Shown here piece by piece: positions 1-8,226 of a stretch of DNA of 64,000 nt. Under the pieces are notes generated by a model that made no database searches, was not told the origin of the DNA, and saw only the letters and a list, made by a program, of their open reading frames with translations. Source of the stretch: Neobacillus nitrireducens (GTDB lineage Bacteria > Bacillota > Bacilli > Bacillales > Cytobacillaceae). The stretch lies in the NCBI RefSeq assembly GCF_030915405.1, contig NZ_CP133262.1, positions 930,001 through 994,000 on the forward strand, read 5' to 3'. How positions within the stretch are numbered: position 1 is the first letter of the stretch; every line of letters begins with the position of its first letter. A program made the position numbers and the translations under genes.

Positions 1-254
1 TCTCCCTCCCGAGGCTGGATGATTTCCTTAAACTCCGTACCTACCTTATTTTTATGGTGAAGTGGCGAGCCTGGTTGAACGGATAGATGTTGCGAGAAAA
101 TGACATGCCCCTGTAGAATCCGCCATTCTGCTAAAAGACGAGCCATATTTTCTTCTGCCTGCGGGTTGTTCCGCTGCCCCCAATAGGGATCATCAAACCC
201 TTTTTGCACATCTAAGATTAATAAGGCAGGCAGTTCTCTTAACTTATTTATCAT
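1..254 (-). CDS. Isochorismatase-family cysteine hydrolase, partial (C-terminus beyond left edge)
   Basis: The leftward frame opens with ATG at 254 (GTG at 257 is an alternative) behind an AAGGGTG ribosome-binding site and stays open to the window edge, so about 84 N-terminal residues are seen. The segment PALLILDVQKGFDDP is the typical first strand of the isochorismatase/nicotinamidase fold, with the catalytic Asp in LDVQ. A later stretch, HVIFSQH followed by PGSPLHH, fits the second conserved strand. The catalytic Lys and Cys lie outside the window, so the substrate cannot be inferred. The family assignment is fairly secure from the N-terminus alone. Confidence 0.75.
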   Translation of the reverse strand, partial: MINKLRELPALLILDVQKGFDDPYWGQRNNPQAEENMARLLAEWRILQGHVIFSQHLSVQPGSPLHHKNKVGTEFKEIIQPREG

Positions 255-312
255 CACTTTGAAACACCCTTCTGCTTCATTTATCTTTATTTTACCCAAA
301 ATAAAAATACTT

Positions 313-332
313 AATGAAAATTTAAATTCATT
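313..332 (-). terminator. Weak hairpin at end of terC-like gene
   Basis: AATGAA and TTCATT arms flank an AT-rich loop directly after the TAG stop, followed on the minus strand by AAGTATTTTTATTTT. The stem is short, so this is only a possible terminator. Confidence 0.35.
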
Positions 333-992
333 CTATATTAGTTTTTTCCTAGAAATTATATATCCAAAGCCAATAACAAGAACTGTAATTGTCATTGGAA
401 CCAATAAATGTAAATCACGAGTTAGTAGAGGTTCAAATTTTGGTTCTCCGATGATCATTTCACCTGCAGTCCAAGCTAGAATTCCTGCACCGGCATAAGA
501 GATAGCTGGATACCTTTCCATTGCTTTTAATATGATCTGACTCCCAAAAACAACGATCGGAATACTAACAATAACCCCGATCATAATACCGGCTAAATTT
601 CCTTCAACGGCCCCGGCAATGGCTAGTACGTTATCAAGAGACATGACTGCATCAGCAATAATGATCGTTTTCACCGCGGAAACTAGACTTGAACCCCCTT
701 CCCTAAGATTTCCTTCTTCCTCACCAATTAATAGTTTAATCGCAATATACACGAGCAGGAGCCCGCCAATAAAAGTGACGAAAGGTATGTTTAATAGATA
801 AATGATGGCCACTGCAAAGATTAACCGTAAAATAATGGCTCCAAATGTTCCCCAAAAGATTGCTTTCTTTTGTTGCTTCTTGGGGACATTCCGAGATGCC
901 ATTGCAATGACCACGGCATTATCGCCACTTAAGACAATATTGATTAAAATAATTTTCAAGAGAACAGCTAATGACAAATCAAAAGTCTCCAA
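333..992 (-). CDS. TerC-family integral membrane protein (YjbE/YkoY-like, possible metal exporter)
   Basis: A protein of about 220 residues with seven or so hydrophobic segments. It carries the two family signatures: NIVLSGDNAVVIAMA near the N-terminus and ADAVMSLDNVLAIAGA in the middle, whose acidic residues sit inside membrane helices. In Bacillus, TerC relatives help manganese export, often in secretion-linked metalation; that role here is by homology only. The likely start is TTG at 992, because AGAGGTGA lies 4-5 bases before it; GTG at 1001 lies inside that site. No yybP-ykoY manganese riboswitch is visible upstream, unlike some relatives. The gene follows queE on the same strand but is separated by a terminator. 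Confidence 0.85.
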   Translation of the reverse strand: METFDLSLAVLLKIILINIVLSGDNAVVIAMASRNVPKKQQKKAIFWGTFGAIILRLIFAVAIIYLLNIPFVTFIGGLLLVYIAIKLLIGEEEGNLREGGSSLVSAVKTIIIADAVMSLDNVLAIAGAVEGNLAGIMIGVIVSIPIVVFGSQIILKAMERYPAISYAGAGILAWTAGEMIIGEPKFEPLLTRDLHLLVPMTITVLVIGFGYIISRKKLI

Positions 993-1076
993 AATAATCA
1001 CCTCTGGACAAAGTTAATCTTGTCATTATATGAAGTTAATATTAAAAGAAGACCTGACTTCATCATATAAAGCAAC

Positions 1077-1113
1077 GCAAAAAACTACTCCCAACAAAGA
1101 TTAGGAGTAGTTC
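1077..1113 (-). terminator. Rho-independent terminator after queE
   Basis: The arms AACTACTCC (1083-1091) and GGAGTAGTT (1104-1112) pair perfectly, and the minus strand continues into a T-run. It lies about 75 nt after the queE stop and closes the queCDE transcript. Confidence 0.85.
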
Positions 1114-1186
1114 ATGAACCTATCGAATTAGGAATTATGCTCCCTACTAAATATAAAACTAGATAGCCCTTATTCCCGTGAGTCAC

Positions 1187-1915
1187 CTACACGCCGCGCT
1201 TATTTCCCCAAAGAAGCGCATGTAACTGCGGCAAAACCTTCACATCATTCAATTGCTGATCCGCAACTACACAATTGACTAACCACTCATATTTCAACAG
1301 TAGTTTCTGAATCAATTCATTGTTATTGAAATTGGTGATATCATCGTTCCCAACCTGGAGATAAAAAGGGATGTCTGCATAGCGGTTATGGACCATCTTT
1401 GCATACTCAAGATCGACCTCATCAAAGATGACTACTTTTAGACTGACTTGATGTTTAAACTCATTGTCGTTTAAATTTTGAAAAATAGAATCTAAGATTT
1501 CAAAATTAGTAACCATACGGGAACTTGGCGGTTTTGGTGAAATGGTTAATTCATCGATGTTTAAGAACCAGTCCTGCCACCTGCTGCCTTGTGTTTCAAT
1601 ACCAACTTTGATGTCGTTTTCTCTAAGTAAATCAATAAATACATCTAAATTTTTCAACAGCGCCGGATTTCCCCCTGAGATGGTTACAAAAGAGAAATTA
1701 TCGCCGCCGATTCGCTTCAATTCAGCCCAAATTTCTTCTGCCGTCATTAACTGAATATCATCTTTGGCACTGCCATCCCATGTAAAGGCTGAATCACACC
1801 AGCTGCATGAATAATCACAGCCGGCCGTTCGAACAAACATCGTTTTTTGCCCAATGACCATGCCTTCTCCCTGAATGGTTGGGCCAAATATTTCTAATAC
1901 AGGAATCTTACTCAT
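1187..1915 (-). CDS. queE: 7-carboxy-7-deazaguanine synthase (radical SAM)
   Basis: QueE converts 6-carboxytetrahydropterin to 7-carboxy-7-deazaguanine, the third step of preQ0/queuosine synthesis. The radical-SAM cluster motif CDYSCSWC (CxxxCxxC) is present, followed by SISGGNPAL-like and LTISPKPPSS segments typical of Bacillus QueE, and the C-terminus ends LLWGNKRGV. I favour the ATG at 1915 (MSKIPVLEIFG), which matches the usual length of about 242 residues; an upstream in-frame ATG at 1927 overlaps the end of queD and adds only four residues. Translation is probably coupled to queD. It is the last gene of the preQ1-controlled operon. queF is not next to it, unlike in B. subtilis. Confidence 0.95.
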   Translation of the reverse strand: MSKIPVLEIFGPTIQGEGMVIGQKTMFVRTAGCDYSCSWCDSAFTWDGSAKDDIQLMTAEEIWAELKRIGGDNFSFVTISGGNPALLKNLDVFIDLLRENDIKVGIETQGSRWQDWFLNIDELTISPKPPSSRMVTNFEILDSIFQNLNDNEFKHQVSLKVVIFDEVDLEYAKMVHNRYADIPFYLQVGNDDITNFNNNELIQKLLLKYEWLVNCVVADQQLNDVKVLPQLHALLWGNKRGV

Positions 1916-2388
1916 TCCTCCATCCACTCCCTTCTTGCTTCTGCGTAGCTGGTTGGAGTTTCAAAAAGACGGACAAATTCCACTCTTGCTCCATCATACT
2001 GATGCTTACGATCTTCTGCTGCTAATGCTTCCTTCATTTTCTCGTAAATCCAAACCACCATATTTTCTGCTGTGGTATTCATGAAAGGAAGGGTTTCATT
2101 CAAGTATTGGTGATCAAGGAATATTTCGATATCGTTTTTCCAGATTTCTTTTATATCGCCAAAGTCAATCATTAAGCCGCGATCGTCGACAAAGCCGCTT
2201 AATCCAAAAATCACTCGGTACGTATGACCGTGCAAATTCTTACATTTCCCTTCATAGCAGTGCAAGTGGTGTGAAGCATCGAACGTAAATTCTTTGCTCA
2301 CGAGTACACGCTTGGTATGATATTTTAATTGATGCGGATGAATATCTTCATTTATTTTCTGAAGTTTATCAACGATTCTAAAACCCAT
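1912..2388 (-). CDS. queD: 6-carboxytetrahydropterin synthase
   Basis: QueD makes 6-carboxy-5,6,7,8-tetrahydropterin from 7,8-dihydroneopterin triphosphate, the first committed step to preQ0. The motif FDASHHLHCYEGKCKNLHGH contains the zinc-binding histidines and the catalytic Cys region of the PTPS/QueD family. At 158 residues it is slightly longer than B. subtilis QueD because of an N-terminal extension. The start lies two bases from the queC stop and the end overlaps queE, so the three genes form one tightly packed operon. Confidence 0.95.
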   Translation of the reverse strand: MGFRIVDKLQKINEDIHPHQLKYHTKRVLVSKEFTFDASHHLHCYEGKCKNLHGHTYRVIFGLSGFVDDRGLMIDFGDIKEIWKNDIEIFLDHQYLNETLPFMNTTAENMVVWIYEKMKEALAAEDRKHQYDGARVEFVRLFETPTSYAEARREWMEE

Positions 2389-2390
2389 CG

Positions 2391-3047
2391 CTAAAACCTC
2401 CCATGAAGGAAGTCATCGAGCCCTCGTTTTCTTAATACGCAAGCTGGGCATTCGCCGCATCCGTCTGCAATCACACCATTGTAGCAGGTTAACGTTTTTT
2501 CGCGAACAAAATCCAATGCGTCTAATTCATCTGCCATAGCCCAAGTTTGGGCTTTGTTGATCCACATTAACGGGGTATGAATGACAAAATTATCGTCCAT
2601 GGATAAATTCAAGGTGACGTTTAATGATTTGATAAAAATATCGCGGCAATCCGGGTAGCCGCTAAAATCTGTTTCACAAACACCGGTCACTAGATGCTTG
2701 GCACCGGTTTGACGTGCTAACACACCAGCAAAAGTTAGGAATAACAAGTTACGACCTGGCACAAAAGTTGAAGGAAGTTCTCCTTCGCCCCCATCCGTGA
2801 CCGCAATATCTGAACGTGTTAATGCATTCGGTGCCAGTTGATTTAATAAGGACATATCTAAAATATGGTGTTTTACACCAAGTTCATTCGCTATATTTTT
2901 GGCACATTCAATTTCTAAACTATGCCGTTGATTGTAATCAAACGTAACAGCTTCTACTTCTTTAAATTGTTTTAACGCCCAAAATAAACAAGTGGTGCTG
3001 TCTTGTCCACCACTAAACACGACAATTGCCTTTTCATTTTTCAACAT
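2391..3047 (-). CDS. queC: 7-cyano-7-deazaguanine synthase
   Basis: QueC converts 7-carboxy-7-deazaguanine to preQ0 using ATP and ammonia. The N-terminal PP-loop [15 protein letters not shown] marks an ATP pyrophosphatase. The C-terminal [20 protein letters not shown] holds the four zinc-binding cysteines of the family. Its length of 218 residues is normal. It is the first gene of queC-queD-queE, and its leader carries a preQ1-I aptamer followed by a terminator, so the whole operon should be shut off when preQ1 is plentiful. Confidence 0.96.
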   Translation of the reverse strand: MLKNEKAIVVFSGGQDSTTCLFWALKQFKEVEAVTFDYNQRHSLEIECAKNIANELGVKHHILDMSLLNQLAPNALTRSDIAVTDGGEGELPSTFVPGRNLLFLTFAGVLARQTGAKHLVTGVCETDFSGYPDCRDIFIKSLNVTLNLSMDDNFVIHTPLMWINKAQTWAMADELDALDFVREKTLTCYNGVIADGCGECPACVLRKRGLDDFLHGRF

Positions 3048-3074
3048 TTAAATCTAATACATCCTTTCAAATAG

Positions 3075-3104
3075 AAAAAACAGTACCCCAAGATAGAAGT
3101 ACTG
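3075..3104 (-). terminator. Riboswitch-controlled terminator upstream of queC
   Basis: On the minus strand CAGTAC (3104-3099) and GTACTG (3086-3081) form a hairpin followed by TTTTTT, directly after the preQ1 aptamer. Its position indicates control by premature transcription termination. Confidence 0.85.
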
Positions 3105-3110
3105 CTTCAT

Positions 3111-3144
3111 CTTAGTTTTTTTAATGAGGGGGGCTAGAACCTCT
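3111..3144 (-). promoter_or_regulatory. preQ1-I riboswitch aptamer
   Basis: On the minus strand the leader reads AGAGGTTCTAGC, then a C-rich loop ending in CCCTC, then TTAAAAAAACTAAG. This matches the class I preQ1 aptamer: the first hairpin arms AGAGG and CCTC(A), plus the A-rich tail that forms the pseudoknot. It precedes queCDE and is followed by an intrinsic terminator. The call rests on sequence match and on the known association of this class with queuosine genes. Confidence 0.95.
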
Positions 3145-3273
3145 ATCGCACGATGCGAATTATATAATTTTTAAATGACTAAATGATTATAAACCATTTA
3201 TTCAACTTTTTCACCTATTTGACGAGATTTTATTAGGAAAATTAAAAAAGACAAGTGACTAGAGTTATCTTTG

Positions 3274-3738
3274 TCACCTGCCCCTTCGCTGCATATAAAG
3301 TTTTCTTTTTATTTCCTTCTCCAATGTTTGAAAAAATGATTCCAAACCCCTATTCGCTCCGCCCTCAATTACACGCTGTCCTGCCAAAGCAAGTGCACCG
3401 GTAACCTGGGCTTCCGCCGTACAGTTTAGTTTGGTTGTCCCTTTGATATCTTTTATAAACAGGTCTGCGTTACCGACGATTTCTCCGATATTCCCTGCCC
3501 CTTTTACTTGTAAGTGAATTAAGGAAGATGACTGCATTTCATTAAGTCGAATCTTAACGGAAAACAGATCTTGGATGGGGCCCATATTTACCTCTAATTG
3601 TGCTTGGTAAACATCCTTAGAAGTTTCCATAAATGACTTACAACCTGGAAGAGAATTTCTCAATACATTTTCATCCTTTATATACTTCCAGACAACATTC
3701 CTCGGCAAGCCGAATGTGTAATCGTACTCAATTTTCAC
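3274..3738 (-). CDS. CoxG-like SRPBCC-family protein
   Basis: A soluble protein of about 154 residues in the START/SRPBCC superfamily. The pattern KIEYDYTFGLPRNVVWKYI at the N-terminus, followed by LPGCKSF, is typical of the carbon monoxide dehydrogenase subunit G (CoxG) branch, and the end TLEKEIKRKLY fits the long C-terminal helix. The start is GTG at 3738, preceded by GGAGGGG at normal spacing; the longer frame has no ribosome-binding site. Many CoxG-like genes in Bacillus stand alone without CO dehydrogenase, as here, and their ligand is unknown. Confidence 0.75.
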   Translation of the reverse strand: MKIEYDYTFGLPRNVVWKYIKDENVLRNSLPGCKSFMETSKDVYQAQLEVNMGPIQDLFSVKIRLNEMQSSSLIHLQVKGAGNIGEIVGNADLFIKDIKGTTKLNCTAEAQVTGALALAGQRVIEGGANRGLESFFQTLEKEIKRKLYMQRRGR

Positions 3739-3812
3739 TGTGTCCCCTCCAATTGACCACAAGAATAACCATTAATTATATGTATTCAATTGGAGTGTGG
3801 AAGGTTATTACA

Positions 3813-3844
3813 TAAAAAAGGGCAGTTTTTAATCTGCCCTTTTC
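3813..3844 (-). terminator. Terminator after phosphoglycerate dehydrogenase gene
   Basis: The arms AAAAGGGCAG and CTGCCCTTTT enclose a short loop, with A/T runs on both sides. It lies just after the serA stop. Confidence 0.85.
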
Positions 3845-3863
3845 CAACTATTTAAATTATGTC

Positions 3864-5063
3864 CTATAAAACCCGAACTGTAACAATACCTTCTATTTGG
3901 TTGATTTTTTCCAATACCCCCGGAATGATATCCCCATTTACTTTATTGTCAATATCAATCATCGTATAGGCGTATTCTCCGCGACTTCTATTAATCATGT
4001 CAGCGATGTTTAAATTATAGCTTGAAATCGCCAATGTGATCTGACCCACCATGTTTGGCACGTTTTTGTGGAAAGCCGCCACACGGCGCTTGCCTGTAAA
4101 TGGAATAGAAGCATTTGGAAAATTCACTGAGTTTTTGATATTTCCTGTTTCCAAAAACTCTTTCACCTGGCGAGCGGCCATAATGGCACAATTCTCTTCT
4201 GATTCTTGAGTAGAGGCACCAAGATGCGGAATGGGAATAGCATTTTTCATTTTCAATACCTTTTCATTTGGGAAGTCTGTTATATACTTACCAACTTGCC
4301 CGCTTACAAGAGCTGCAGCCATATCCGTTTCATTGACAAGCTCTCCCCGAGAGAAATTTAAAATATGAACACCTGGCTTCAAAATGCTGAAGGTTGCTTC
4401 GTTAAACATACCTCTAGTATCATCCGTTAACGGAACGTGAACCGTAATATAATCAGAATTAGCAAACAGCTGTTCAATCGTCATCGCACGCTGAACATTG
4501 CGAGACAAGTTCCAAGCGGTATCAACAGAAATAAATGGGTCAAATCCAATAACATCCATGTCTAAATCAAGTGCATCATTAGCTACTAGCGCACCGATTG
4601 CACCCAATCCAATGACACCCAGTGTTTTCCCTTTAATTTCTTTTCCAACGAATTGTTTCTTACCTGCTTCAACCAGCTTCGGAATTTGGTCACCTTCGCC
4701 ATCTAACGCCTTTGTCCATGTAATGCCGTCAAACAGGTTTCGGGATGAAGCCATCAAGCAAGTTAGCACCATTTCTTTTACAGCATTAGCGTTTGCCCCA
4801 GGGGTATTGAAAACCACAATCCCTTGCTCTGTGCATTTTTCAACAGGAATATTATTAACTCCCGCTCCCGCACGGGCAATCGCCTTTACGTTGTTCCCCA
4901 ATTCTAAGGAATGCATGTTAAAACTGCGGACAACAATCGCATCAGGATTTTCACTGTCATTATCAATGATGAAGTGATCCTTATTGAATACCTTTAACCC
5001 GCTCTCTGCAATATTGTTTAACGTTTTAATTGTTTTCATTTTGTCTACTGTTGTTGTGCTCAT
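3864..5063 (-). CDS. serA: D-3-phosphoglycerate dehydrogenase (short form with ACT domain)
   Basis: It oxidises 3-phosphoglycerate to 3-phosphohydroxypyruvate, the entry step of serine and hence glycine and one-carbon synthesis. The NAD-binding loop GVIGLGAIGALVAN lies near residue 145. The catalytic Arg is in FSRGELVNE and the catalytic His in IPHLGAST. A C-terminal ACT-like region (about residues 325-399, IDIDNKVNG near the end) suggests regulation by a small molecule. At 399 residues it is the short form, not the ~525-residue B. subtilis type. The leader carries a ZTP riboswitch, tying it to folate/one-carbon status. Confidence 0.88.
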   Translation of the reverse strand: MSTTTVDKMKTIKTLNNIAESGLKVFNKDHFIIDNDSENPDAIVVRSFNMHSLELGNNVKAIARAGAGVNNIPVEKCTEQGIVVFNTPGANANAVKEMVLTCLMASSRNLFDGITWTKALDGEGDQIPKLVEAGKKQFVGKEIKGKTLGVIGLGAIGALVANDALDLDMDVIGFDPFISVDTAWNLSRNVQRAMTIEQLFANSDYITVHVPLTDDTRGMFNEATFSILKPGVHILNFSRGELVNETDMAAALVSGQVGKYITDFPNEKVLKMKNAIPIPHLGASTQESEENCAIMAARQVKEFLETGNIKNSVNFPNASIPFTGKRRVAAFHKNVPNMVGQITLAISSYNLNIADMINRSRGEYAYTMIDIDNKVNGDIIPGVLEKINQIEGIVTVRVL

Positions 5064-5174
5064 ATTGTTTTCTCCTCTATTCTTTTATGATAGTTTGAAA
5101 TCCCAAAAATTCCGAGCGAGCAGATATGATTAAATTTTCTCAAAATCTGTATCTACTAAAATATTGAAATATAA

Positions 5175-5199
5175 AAGTAGCCTTGGCTACAAGCCACTT
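5175..5199 (-). terminator. Putative expression-platform terminator upstream of serA
   Basis: On the minus strand AAGTGGCTTG and its imperfect complement CAAGGCTACTT enclose a TAGC loop, followed by TTATATTT. It lies between the ZTP aptamer and the serA start and is the most terminator-like hairpin of the leader. Confidence 0.6.
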
Positions 5200-5225
5200 A
5201 ATCTATCCCCTCCTAATATACAGAA

Positions 5226-5253
5226 AGAGGTAAGGAACAATTCCCTTACCTCT
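5226..5253 (-). promoter_or_regulatory. Strong hairpin directly after the ZTP aptamer
   Basis: A 12-bp stem (AGAGGTAAGGAA region against TTCCTTACCTCT) follows the aptamer at once and overlaps its last conserved bases. It has only a weak T-run, so it may act as switch hairpin rather than as terminator. Confidence 0.55.
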
Positions 5254-5320
5254 GCCCAGGCGAACGGCTTCGACTTAATGTGCTCCCTCACGGTACTCCG
5301 TGTTTCGCCAGTTACACATC
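5253..5320 (-). promoter_or_regulatory. ZTP (pfl) riboswitch aptamer
   Basis: On the minus strand: P1 arms ATGTG and CACAT, then AACTGGCGAAA, P2 arms CACGG and CCGTG with loop AGTA, then GAGGGAGCAC, a linker, and GCCGTTCGCCTGGGCA. These are the conserved blocks and order of the ZTP riboswitch, including the CCUGGGC pseudoknot loop. The class senses ZTP/ZMP, which accumulate when 10-formyl-tetrahydrofolate runs short, and usually switches genes on. Here it lies upstream of serA. Confidence 0.9.
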
Positions 5321-5337
5321 GTCTTTTCATTTATCTT

Positions 5338-5366
5338 ACAATATCAAATTTTCCAAAAACATTCAA
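5338..5366 (-). promoter_or_regulatory. SigmaA promoter of the serA leader
   Basis: The minus strand shows TTGAAT (-35), a 17-bp spacer and TATTGT (-10), placing transcription start about 10 bases before the ZTP aptamer. Confidence 0.6.
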
Positions 5367-5433
5367 GCGTTATGTGTCAAAAAAAATGCTTTTTTAATAT
5401 ATTATTTTCGACTTCACTTCATGACAGCGCTTC

Positions 5434-6459
5434 CTACTTTAACTTTTTAAAATCCTCAATAAATGCTACTACCTCTTTCTCTTTTGTTGCCCAAGAGGTT
5501 ACTAGACGAATAGCTGAATAATCGGTATCAACCTTTTCCCAAATATGAAACAAATAATTTTTTTCGAGTTCCGTAATCAGCGCATTTGGTAATATCGGAA
5601 AGATTTGGTTCGATGGAGAATGGGTTAGAAATGGAAAATCTCCCTTGCTGATTTCATTTCTTAGTATGGTTGCCATTTTATTGGCATGTGTAGCCAACTC
5701 AAAGAACAAATTGTCTCGGAACAGTTCAAGAAACTGAATACCCAACAGCCTGCCCTTTGCAAGCAGAGCACCCTTTTGCTTCATATGATAGCGAAAATCC
5801 TCTTTCAGAGAATCATTGCAAATCACTAAGGCCTCACCAAGAAGCGCTCCATTTTTTGTTCCCCCAATATAGAAAGCATCGACAAGTCCAGGGAGATCGC
5901 TTAATTGAAGATCATTCCCCTCCGAACAAAGGGCAGAACCTAGTCTTGCACCATCCATATACAAAAAGAGTTGGTTCTTTTTACAAAAATCACTTAACTG
6001 GATGAGCTCGCTCCGGTTATAAATGGAACCTATTTCGGTAGAGTTCGATATGTACACCAGCTTCGGTTTGACCATATGCTCATCAGGATGACCTTCAAGG
6101 ACCGCTTTCACGTCAGATGGCGTTAGCTTCCCGTTCTTAGCTTCTATCGAAAGAACTTTATGTCCAGTGGCTTCGATTGCACCTGTTTCATGACTCAAAA
6201 TATGACCGGTACTGGCAGCCATTGCCGCTTCATGAGGTCTTAAGAAAGCTGAAATGGCAATTAGATTAGTTTGTGTTCCGCCTGATAAAAGATGAATATC
6301 TACATCTGGCCGTCCCATTTTTTCCTTTAATAGCTCAACCGCTTTTCGTGAAAATTGGTCCTCCCCATATCCATCCGCCTGAACAAGGTTGGATTCCAAT
6401 AATGCATTCAAAATTCTAGGATGTGCGCCTTCGCTATAATCGTTCTTAAAGCTGTACAT
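5434..6459 (-). CDS. Low-specificity L-threonine aldolase (PLP-dependent)
   Basis: It cleaves L-threonine (or allo-threonine) to glycine and acetaldehyde. The 341-residue sequence matches the beta-eliminating lyase fold: YGEDQFSRKAVELLKEKMG near the N-terminus, HLLSGGTQTNLIAI, HILSHETGAIEATGH for substrate binding, LFLYMDGARLGSAL, and the PLP-binding Lys in FYIGGTKNGALLGEA. The gene lies upstream of serA on the same strand but the riboswitch leader separates them. Both enzymes feed the glycine/serine pool, so the placement may be functional. Confidence 0.88.
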   Translation of the reverse strand: MYSFKNDYSEGAHPRILNALLESNLVQADGYGEDQFSRKAVELLKEKMGRPDVDIHLLSGGTQTNLIAISAFLRPHEAAMAASTGHILSHETGAIEATGHKVLSIEAKNGKLTPSDVKAVLEGHPDEHMVKPKLVYISNSTEIGSIYNRSELIQLSDFCKKNQLFLYMDGARLGSALCSEGNDLQLSDLPGLVDAFYIGGTKNGALLGEALVICNDSLKEDFRYHMKQKGALLAKGRLLGIQFLELFRDNLFFELATHANKMATILRNEISKGDFPFLTHSPSNQIFPILPNALITELEKNYLFHIWEKVDTDYSAIRLVTSWATKEKEVVAFIEDFKKLK

Positions 6460-6505
6460 CGGATTTCCCCCGTCTACTTTTTTAAATTGTAACTACATGT
6501 CCATC

Positions 6506-7327
6506 CTAACATATTTTTTCAAAACGCAAATGAACAAACTTCATCAACTTAAATAAATCAACAACCTTCATCATTAGCTGGGTTCCGCTTTCCCACAACT
6601 TATTTCTGGGCATCCCTTTAAAATATGGTTCGCTGGAAAGTACCTTGATTCTTTTCGACCATCTTTCAAGAACTTTAGGATTGTTGACATAGAAATACAT
6701 TTTCGCTCCCTTGTTCCCTGTTTTTTCCACTGTACGATTAGAAGTCTTTAACATTAATTTGGATTCCGCATCGAAGAATAGCTCTCCTCCTGGAAAGCGA
6801 AGCGCCATCTCCTGAAACATTACTCTTAACTGATTCTCCTGAAAATAGTAGAAAACACCGGCAGAAATAAAAAGGATGCCATCTCCCTCCTTAAAAATCA
6901 CGTCATCAAACCAAGAAACATCTAAGAAAGATTTGGCAATGCTGATGTTCCTGGGTGAGTCAGGAATGAGGCTTTGCCGGAAAGCGATCGCATCAGGTAG
7001 ATCCAGGTTGTACCAGTTTAGTGTGCCATTATCCACTCTTGAAAAACTCGTATCTAGTCCAGCACCGATGTTTACAATTGTGGCCCGAGGGCGTTTTTCT
7101 ATAAACGCTCGGATGGTATCATCCATCTTTCGTGCCCGAACGATATAGCTAATCCCTCCGTATTCACCAAAGGTATTAGCTATTTCCGTAAAATCAAAAT
7201 CACAACCTTTAATGATCTCGATTGCTTCTTTGTCATTCAGTATTTCCGGATTCTTCACACTAGCAGTTGCTCGTCCCCAAAGAGGAATTAACATGGTGCC
7301 TTGAACGGATTGTAAATCTAATGACAT
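6506..7327 (-). CDS. SAM-dependent O-methyltransferase, TcmP/LCM family
   Basis: A 273-residue class I methyltransferase. The SAM motif TIVNIGAGLDTSFSRV, the following WYNLDLPDAIAFRQ and the later ILFISAGVFYYF are characteristic of the leucine carboxyl methyltransferase/TcmP branch, known from polyketide tailoring and uncharacterised Bacillus proteins. Its start is one base beyond the stop of the MarR gene on the same strand, so the two are co-transcribed. The methyl acceptor is unknown; the partner regulator suggests a response to a small aromatic or toxic compound. Confidence 0.8.
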   Translation of the reverse strand: MSLDLQSVQGTMLIPLWGRATASVKNPEILNDKEAIEIIKGCDFDFTEIANTFGEYGGISYIVRARKMDDTIRAFIEKRPRATIVNIGAGLDTSFSRVDNGTLNWYNLDLPDAIAFRQSLIPDSPRNISIAKSFLDVSWFDDVIFKEGDGILFISAGVFYYFQENQLRVMFQEMALRFPGGELFFDAESKLMLKTSNRTVEKTGNKGAKMYFYVNNPKVLERWSKRIKVLSSEPYFKGMPRNKLWESGTQLMMKVVDLFKLMKFVHLRFEKIC

Positions 7328-7328
7328 C

Positions 7329-7760
7329 CTAGCTTTCCTCCATTTTTTTTAGTAGATAGTTCACTTTATGCAAAGCATAGTGAAGATCGAGTTGCTCTTC
7401 ACGATTTAATTTTGTTAGGTCATCAACGAAATTCTGATAAATTTTCGTCCATTTTTCTTGTTGTAAAGATTTTCCTTGCTCAGTTAATTCAATTACAAAT
7501 GACCTCTTATCCACCCTATTTTGGCTTTTAGTTATAAAACCTTGATCCATTAATCGCTTAATCAAGTCGGTCATTTGCTGCTTAGGTACATTTAAGGCCT
7601 CGCTTATTTGCTTGATTGACAGGGGATGCTGATTCATAAACAAAAATTCTAAGATTTGATTCTGCAGGTGCGTTAAGTGACTAGATTTTTGATTTAGCCG
7701 TTGAAAATTCTTAAACAAATTAGGGATTAACTCGATATATTCCTTACTAATTTCAGACAT
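7329..7760 (-). CDS. MarR-family transcriptional regulator
   Basis: A 143-residue winged-helix protein. The core HPLSIKQISEALNVPKQQMTDLIKRLMDQGFI is the helix-turn-helix and recognition helix, followed by the wing QNRVDKRSFVIELTEQGK, which is the DxR motif of MarR proteins. The first gene of a two-gene operon with the TcmP-like methyltransferase, it probably controls that operon and itself. The upstream intergenic stretch is AT-rich with several TATAGT-like repeats, but I cannot pin down one operator. Confidence 0.88.
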   Translation of the reverse strand: MSEISKEYIELIPNLFKNFQRLNQKSSHLTHLQNQILEFLFMNQHPLSIKQISEALNVPKQQMTDLIKRLMDQGFITKSQNRVDKRSFVIELTEQGKSLQQEKWTKIYQNFVDDLTKLNREEQLDLHYALHKVNYLLKKMEES

Positions 7761-7986
7761 AGTGTTTGATCAACTCCTAATATAGTAATGAATTATATAC
7801 CCATTTTATTATTATTCAAGTTTTTTATCATATTTAGTAAAAAATAATATACTATATTAAATTTTATTCATTTTATAAATACAAAATCTTAGATGTATGT
7901 TCACCTGATATTGGCAATACTTTTATGTTTTACGTTCCGAAATAGGTTGTTATAATGGTGGGTATGAAATATTAGGAGGATGTCAC

Positions 7987-8217
7987 ATGACCACATTTGA
8001 AAAGTTAAAGCCTATTATCGCAGACCAACTGGGTGTCAAAATGGACCATATCAAACCTGAAGCTTCATTCAAAGATGACTTTGAGGCCGATTCCCTTGAT
8101 ATGGTGAACCTGACGATGGAAATTGAAGATGAATTCGCGATCGAAATTAGCGAAAAGGTTGCAGAGACACTTCAAACCGTCGCTGATGTTGTAAACTTTA
8201 TTGAAAATTCTCGTTAA
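7987..8217 (+). CDS. Stand-alone acyl carrier protein
   Basis: A 76-residue acidic helical protein with the phosphopantetheine site EADSLDMVNL (Ser36). The start follows AGGAGG with normal spacing, and TATAAT lies upstream at about 7951-7956. It is not part of a fab cluster; the neighbours are a MarR gene and htpG, and a terminator follows at once, so it is a monocistronic second ACP. It could serve fatty acid synthesis or a specialised pathway; the sequence alone does not tell. Confidence 0.92.
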   Translation: MTTFEKLKPIIADQLGVKMDHIKPEASFKDDFEADSLDMVNLTMEIEDEFAIEISEKVAETLQTVADVVNFIENSR

Positions 8218-8226
8218 TTAAATAGG

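Noticed and set aside
1002-1076. Possible yybP-ykoY manganese riboswitch upstream of the TerC gene
   Set aside because: None of the conserved aptamer blocks could be found.
4498-4977. Rightward frame of 159 codons opposite serA
   Set aside because: Antisense shadow of a well-conserved enzyme.
5165-5366. T-box leader for serA
   Set aside because: The T-box consensus block is absent, and the aptamer blocks fit ZTP in order and pairing.
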